The notes below the pieces were generated by a model. It was not told the origin of the DNA and did not search any database. It worked only from the letters and a program-made list of their open reading frames with translations. The translations under genes were made by a program, and so were the position numbers. DNA of 64,000 nucleotides from Branchiostoma lanceolatum (lineage: Eukaryota; Chordata; Leptocardii; Amphioxiformes; Branchiostomatidae), in assembly GCF_035083965.1 (NCBI RefSeq), contig NC_089738.1, positions 5,293,398 through 5,357,397 on the forward strand, in the 5' to 3' direction. Positions within the stretch are counted from its first letter, which is position 1, and each line of letters opens with the position of its first letter. Positions 58,554 to 64,000 of the stretch are shown here, piece by piece.

Positions 58554-59491
58554 GCCACAGCAAGTAAATTTTATTTTTATGTTATGATGTTGACTTATGT
58601 TTTTCATGTCATTTGCTGTTAACCTGAGTTATATGTTTCGTTGTAATTATTGGTTCATTTTGTTATCTTTGACCGTCATCTGTATTTTCTGTATTTTCTG
58701 AGCAGAAGACCATCATAAGCAGATATGCTTCTTGTCCAATGCTCGATAAATGTATGTGAATAAAATGAAATAAAAACCCTTCTCGGCTCATAACGTGTGC
58801 TTTACGGCTTACCGGTAGTTGAGACCGATATTAATTTGACCATAATTCTAAAGGCCTCATATCGTTACTCGTATACTTGATTAAACAATACGTCTGTTCA
58901 GATGTTGTCTGCACATGTTCAGGCTGCATTGCAAAAAGCCTCTAGCAGGATTATCTTGTAATCTCCATTTTGTCCGGTACCCCTGTTCATCGTGTTAAAT
59001 TATTCACACCGGGATTTGCAGGACAATTTTAGCCTCTAAAAATAGAAGATAATGCATCAGTGCTCATTAGCATAGTAATGACATGTGAAAAATACATGAG
59101 TCTATTTTGAGAAACACGCGTAAGCCTAGACGGGTAGACATGATTGATAAGTCAGCGTCGCCTGATACTCATCAACGATTGTAACATATACCGAGGAAGT
59201 TTGTATCCTATATACATACAACATCAAAAGCTGAAAAAAGATTATGTCTTTTTTACATTATATTTAAGGAGTGTAACCTCCTTTGTTTGGTTTGAGCTAG
59301 TATTGTATACGGTTTGAGCAAGGAGATTATATAGACGTCTATATAACTATTTAACCTCGGATATAGGAGATTCTTTGCCCACAACCAGGTAATCTCACCT
59401 GCTGACGTTTTAACCTCCTTGGTATAACATCCTTGAACGTTTTATGCGGCAGTTTTAAAACCGCTTGTGAAAAAAAGACACCCAAATTGTG

Positions 59492-59871
59492 GGCCAAACA
59501 GTAACTACTATTCTCCAAGCAGAGGTTTCGGTCGAGTAGGGTAGGATTGTCCGGGATTTTTTTTAAGGGAGCTAGACGTAAAAATACTGGACACTCCTAC
59601 CCCACTCGACCGAAACCTCTGCTTGGAGAATAGTAGTTACTACATCTTGTTTTACATTTCAATACCTATTATGCATGACTGCGTGATTTGCCATGTAAAA
59701 CCGGTTTTTCTAGTTATTGTATATAAGTACTGGTTAGTTCTGCTAGTTCATTTTAGTGACGCTGAAGAAGAGTGATGGATGTCACTCGAAACGTCCGGAA
59801 ATAAATCTCCGAATTCTTATCCAGTTGTAGAGTTTAAATTCTCTTTATATAATAGTAGTTACTGTTTGGCC
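59492..59871. mobile_element. Nested TIR elements: outer 380 bp, inner palindrome 59499-59643
   Basis: Outer ends GGCCAAACAGTAACTACTA (59492) and TAGTAGTTACTGTTTGGCC (to 59871) are exact complements. Within the left end sits a palindrome whose arms (AGTAACTACTATTCTCCAAG, CAGAGGTTTCGGTCGAGT) are nearly perfect over about 55 bp around a 35-bp loop. Confidence 0.85.
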
Positions 59872-60016
59872 TTTTTGAAGGCTTGAAGCACGGCAATGTT
59901 TGTAAATCAGTTTTTTAAATCTCCAACAGATACATAATTTCCTTTGAGTAGGTTTAAACCTGCGTGCTTTTGATATTAAGGAACTTTGCATAAGCTACTT
60001 GAACCTTGGAACAAAC

Positions 60017-60053
60017 CAAGGAGGTAACAAAATGTCTATTTTTAACCTCCTTG
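60017..60053. repeat. 37-bp CAAGGAGG micro-palindrome
   Basis: CAAGGAGGTAAC at the left, TTTTTAACCTCCTTG at the right. Flanking 7-mers AACAAAC and AGCAAGC agree at five positions only. Confidence 0.5.
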
Positions 60054-60238
60054 AGCAAGCTAAAGCTACTTTTATTATATAAAAAGATTCTAAATCGGAA
60101 GCTAAGCCCTGACTTAAATTCCAGTTTGTATAAGGCTTCCGCTTATGATAAGATTATTTAATTCATCCAAGGAGGCTGACGAGGAAATCCTGATAAACCC
60201 CTTGGGTATTTTTGCCAGATGTGGCATGTAGTGACTGA

Positions 60239-60437
60239 TACTGTAAATGCAGAAATGTTCGCGGTGGTTTTATGTTCGCGGTTTTTTCACCGCAAACTTT
60301 AAGCCACCGCAAACCTTTTATCCAATAATGTAGCAGTATGTGACTATAGCGCTGCCGCAAACTTAGAATCGTCGAGAACACTCAATTTTCTCCTTAGCGC
60401 GAAATAAAACCCCGCAAACTTTAGTGCATTTACAGTA
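60239..60437. mobile_element. TACTGTAAATG-family element, copy 8 of 8 (best preserved)
   Basis: Starts TACTGTAAATGCAGAAATGT, then TCGCGGTGGTTTTATGTTCG, and ends GCATTTACAGTA, with complementary interior GAAATAAAACCCCGC. TA at each end fits a TA target duplication. Confidence 0.9.
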
Positions 60438-61068
60438 TTACAGACACGATCCGTTTGGATCAGATCCCGCCTAGAATTTACGCCTCTTTAATTAACAACA
60501 CTAACATCATGAATTACGAAAACAAGAAAATGCATAATTCACGAGATGATTTCTTTTGTTTAAACCTAGTCGATGCATTGTCTTGATAATGTAAAAGTGC
60601 CAAATATAGTCCCTACCATTAGCTTGTTTGTCAGTGTTTAATTTGTGCCTTTCTTTTTTAACTACTCTTCAAGCAGAGGTCGGTTGGAAGATTGTGACCT
60701 TCTTGTCATATGCCCCGTTTTTGTCCAAACTCCTCACCAACAAAAGGTTGTTTTTTCAATAAATAGATACACATGTCGTTGTGCAGCTTTTGTACTATCA
60801 GCCTCAGGAGCTGACTTTAACGTCGTTATAAAGTAGTTTAGAAGATTCATATCAATCGAGTTTTGACATCAAAATGGTTGGAAAAACAGACTGGCTACAT
60901 AAACAAAGTCTTCACCTAAGTTGATAAATATAAATCCGTCTCAACTGCTGAATACTACCCCTTCTACTGTTGACGATATCATTTAAAACAACAAAAAAAG
61001 GTCTACGTAAATCTATTTCTTTCCATTATCGTAGTAGCAGAATTTAACCTTATTCGCGTCCTTGGCGA

Positions 61069-61326
61069 TACTAGATCTAAACTACGCTGGTTATATTGAG
61101 AATTTGCCAGAGGCGTTTTGCCATCATTTGCAAGGAGGGGGAAATGTTAACCTTTCCACAGACCTTGCACATACTGACTGTCAATTATTCCCTTTTACCC
61201 CCGTAGGAAGGCCTGGTAGACGGGTAGAGACAAGGACATTATATCTTGGTAGAGGCTAGTCATAATTCCCCCTTTTTTGACGAATTCTACGATCCAAGCT
61301 CCCCCATATGAAGGCCTGTTTGAGGC
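61069..61326. mobile_element. TAGCCTC-type foldback element, degenerate
   Basis: The left CTAGATCTAAACTACGCTGG with AATTTGCCAGAGG and the right GACGAATTCTACGATCC with TTTGAGGCTA resemble the ends of 61988-62172. Confidence 0.55.
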
Positions 61327-61987
61327 TAATCGTTCACACACAGATGCTGTCCCGCACTGCATGATTCATTGTTTTCTATAATTAGCTGTGCTATTTTGGG
61401 TGAAATTAATGCTTCCGTTTTTGGCAGGCCGCTATCCCCCGTGGCTACATCGTCTCCAGATGACCCCGTCCTCCCGGGGCAAGCTGGGCGATTGTGTTGC
61501 AAATTTGGGAGCCGGCGCCCCAGGTTGCGGAGTGTACCATTTTTAATCTTAAACCCCACACTTCTGATCTTCTACAAACAACAACAGACAAGAATAGAAC
61601 GCTATAACAACATCCAATCAACACATCGTTTCTAAAAAAAACTTTACACGGCTCCGAAAGGGTCATGTTTGTTTCCTAGTCGCGACAGTTTTTCTCAAGT
61701 TCTCCCCTGTAGCTTGAATGGTAGTTTCCATTCAGAGGAGAATGAGTCAGTCAACTGCGTGCATGTACAAGCGGACGGTACCGGTGCAAGCTAGGCCGGA
61801 ACAGGCCTCTATTATTCCTCGTTGTACAAGAGACTACCACAGTGATTTCTGCTCTACTATCCCACCATCAACGAAACCAGCACAAGATTGCGAAGATTCA
61901 GGTAAAAATCTCAATGTTACAGTTCGCAGTGTGTATTTTATTGTCTACGTTTGGGTGTAACGTTTGGGGCACGCCATCTCAAAAACA

Positions 61988-62172
61988 CTAGTCTCTACCA
62001 GACTAACTACGCCGGCTATAGCGAGAAATTTTGCCAGGGAAGTTTGGCCACTATAGGGTTTCATTCGCAGGCGTGGTTATCCTACAGTGAGCTGACTCTA
62101 TTTGGCCGATTGTTCCTTTTTTTGCCGAATTCTATGATCCGAACCCCCCGTAGGAGGGTCTGGTGGAGGCTA
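61988..62172. mobile_element. 185-bp TAGTCTC/TAGCCTC foldback element
   Basis: TAGTCTCTACCAGACTAACT at the left, GGGTCTGGTGGAGGCTA at the right; TTTTGCC and TTGGCC-type arms inside. Confidence 0.7.
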
Positions 62173-62566
62173 CCAAAAATATACAGCCATTCAGTGTTCC
62201 AAAAGCTTCGCCTACAAACATAAATCTCGAATGAGCGGCCATGTATTTTATATCATTATTCTTGCATGAAGAAACAAATGCGGATTTTAGATTTCCTCAA
62301 TGCCAGATATCTAATATTATATCCAGATTGTGATTTTATGTTCTAAATTTATGTATCCGCCCTGTCTTTGAGGTGATGCAATTTTTGGAAGACTCGTCAC
62401 GGCCGCGTGTTTATTATCGTTATCGTGCGTTACATGTTCAGATACTGTATGACTCATGTCTGGCATTAGAGATAAAGAATAGATTAGAACAAATTTATCC
62501 TGACTAACACCACAAGAATGTATAGTACAAAGGACATTATATAGTACAGAGATAGTGGTTTTGAAC

Positions 62567-62727
62567 TAGCCTCTACCAGGCTCGGCGGATTGCTGGAAAA
62601 ATTGGCCAAATACTGAAATAGACTATTGTGAGTATTGTCCCTCTCTCCGTAGCCGACTCCCTTAGCATACTATTCACTCTATTTGGCCAATTTCTACTAT
62701 TTTTCCAGCGATCCGCGGTAGAGGCTA
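62567..62727. mobile_element. 161-bp TAGCCTC foldback element
   Basis: TAGCCTCTACCAGGCTCGGC and GCTGGAAAAATTGGCCAAAT are complemented by the right half (TTTGGCCAATTTCTACTA, GCGGTAGAGGCTA). Confidence 0.82.
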
Positions 62728-63185
62728 ATACGTTTTGACCCCGGTTTTGACTACGAGCATACACAGGCCCCAAATCACTGTTCGAAGGGAAACGTAGGTA
62801 ATGTAATTCCACATTCAACACTCTACGAAGAGAGATACTGTATAAAACATTTCAGTTCCAGACGTATTCTGTCGATTCATCCATGTTTACCCCCCTCCCC
62901 GATATAAATCGAAACGCGTACCAGGAAAAATACACTGTACTGTTTCATCTAGATAAAGGGTAGTATTCGGTTACTTCCCATGAAAAAATTCAAGTTCACA
63001 CTTCCGCCAGATGTCCGGTATAACGAGAATTGTGTTATGCCGATGTTCAGCCGATGTCTCCAAATGTTGTCATGTTGTTTACAGTATTGTCCGATTTGAA
63101 AGCAAGCCTTTGTGAAAAGAATACATTGTCTGTGGATGTAAATGACCTATTGTTTGGGCGGTGCAAATAAAAGACACAACGCGGC

Positions 63186-63424
63186 TAGCCTCCGTTTTCA
63201 GGCCATCTGGGCGACGCCGGCGTTAATTTTTTGTGTGGAGCGCTGATTCGCGATTTTCAACTTATCGGGGCCAGGATTTTCTTTTGCTGTAGAAGTCGTT
63301 TTGCCGCCCGTGGATACGATTTCTACAGCAAAAATATCCTGGCCCTGAAAATCGCGATTCAGCGCTCCAATTAAAAAATAAAAATAAACGCCTCCGCCGC
63401 CCAGAATGCCTGCAATGGAGGCTA
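63186..63424. mobile_element. 239-bp TAGCCTCC foldback element
   Basis: TAGCCTCCGTTTTCAGG at the left, TGCAATGGAGGCTA at the right. Inner arms GGGGCCAGGATTTTCTTTTG and ATATCCTGGCCCTGAAAATC are complementary, as are GAGCGCTGA and TCAGCGCTC. Confidence 0.85.
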
Positions 63425-63626
63425 CAACGCAGCGTATTTTGAACCACAAGAGAAAATTATGGGCTATAATTTCTTTAAAAAGTTGCTACTTTCGTCTCTG
63501 ACCAGTATCAATTTTTTTTCTCGAAATAGCAAAAGAGGAAGATTCCATTTGCACTTCTGAAATACGATGAAAGCTTTAGTTCTTAGACGAAACATCTGAT
63601 CTGTAGCCTTGTCCAAGACTAGAGAG

Positions 63627-63651
63627 CAAGGAGGTTAGAATAACCACCTTG
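63627..63651. repeat. 25-bp CAAGGAGG micro-palindrome
   Basis: CAAGGAGGTTAG and AATAACCACCTTG; no convincing flanking duplication (TAGAGAG versus CCTACAG). Confidence 0.45.
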
Positions 63652-63698
63652 CCTACAGTTTCTTTGTGGCAGAACCGGTTACAAAAACACCTGGACGC

Positions 63699-63951
63699 TA
63701 GCCTCCGTTGCAGACTTCTCACACGGCGATTTTTCAACTTATCGGGGCCAGATTCTTTGGCTGGGGGGCCGTATCTGCTTTGGGACCGTACCTGCTGGGG
63801 CACCGTATCTGCTTGGGATCCTGTAACCGCGGTGTTTCCTGGATCGACCCCCACGCAGATACGGGGCCTCAAGCAGATATGGCCCCCAGCCAAAGAATCT
63901 GGCCCCGTTAAGTTGAAGAATCACCGTGGGAGAAGCCTGCAACGGAGGCTA
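63699..63951. mobile_element. 253-bp TAGCCTCC foldback element
   Basis: TAGCCTCCGTTGCAGACTTC at the left, AAGCCTGCAACGGAGGCTA at the right, with long inner complementarity (GGGGCCAGATTCTTTGGCTG and its complement). It shares GATTTTCAACTTATCGGGG-type text with 63186-63424. Confidence 0.88.
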
Positions 63952-64000
63952 GGTGGACGCATATGCATAACAGTTCAGGTAAGGTAAATGACCTAAAAGA

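Larger units (their letters stand above)
57941..64000. other. Repeat-rich region upstream of MARS2
   Basis: No supported gene in 6 kb. The first few hundred bases must hold the MARS2 promoter, though no core element is clear. The rest holds a CAA microsatellite (58289-58318), CAAGGAGG micro-palindromes, possible LINE 3' debris at 58590-58775, nested foldback elements near 59.5 kb, a TACTGTAAATG element, and TAGCCTC-type foldbacks from 61.0 to 63.95 kb. Confidence 0.6.

Noticed and set aside
1..64000. CRISPR array, rRNA, prokaryotic operon or viral genome
   Set aside because: Direct repeats found are microsatellites, SINE arrays or transposon families; coding regions are split by GT/AG introns. 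Nothing supports these classes.

Overview
The window is animal nuclear DNA, most likely from a cephalochordate (amphioxus, Branchiostoma-like). Evidence: genes of many short phase-1 exons with GT/AG introns, a TRIM-type family array, mosaic EGF exons, a mitochondrial methionyl-tRNA synthetase, and a dense load of tRNA-derived SINEs, LINE 3' ends and foldback elements. The species call is inference; no search was possible.

0-13.2 kb: three copies of one unusual gene. It joins an N-terminal TRIM module (RING, two B-boxes, coiled coil) to a C-terminal glycine-rich domain that, from memory, matches the extracellular ligand-binding domain of the receptor kinases ALK/LTK. The plus-strand copy (8916-13164, four exons, 770 codons) looks intact. 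A minus-strand copy (4067-6830) is a pseudogene with frameshifts, stops, a lost splice acceptor and a 190-bp palindromic transposon in one exon. A second minus-strand copy (1 to about 2149, cut by the window edge) has lost its RING and first B-box but keeps the rest open. A detached, frameshifted RING fragment lies at 2889-3108.

17.9-43.3 kb, plus strand: a 30-exon gene for a type I membrane protein of 1633 residues. Order: signal peptide, acidic stretch, six-bladed YWTD propeller, EGF, WAP, EGF, antistasin-like domain, second WAP, a long EGF array (22 EGF-like modules in all), one transmembrane helix, and a tail with a YDNPKF motif resembling the LDL-receptor endocytosis signal. All exon phases join. 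It looks like an endocytic receptor carrying protease-inhibitor modules.

45.9-57.9 kb, minus strand: a 12-exon, 582-residue mitochondrial methionyl-tRNA synthetase (MARS2) with HLGH and KMSKS signatures, convergent with the receptor gene.

The remainder is introns and repeats: an eight-copy palindromic family (TACTGTAAATG ends), several TIR families, SINEs and LINE tails, a 71-bp tandem array of tRNA-like B-box segments, and at 58-64 kb a cluster of foldback elements, including 22-26 bp micro-palindromes flanked by exact 7-bp direct repeats. No tRNA, rRNA or CRISPR locus was found.
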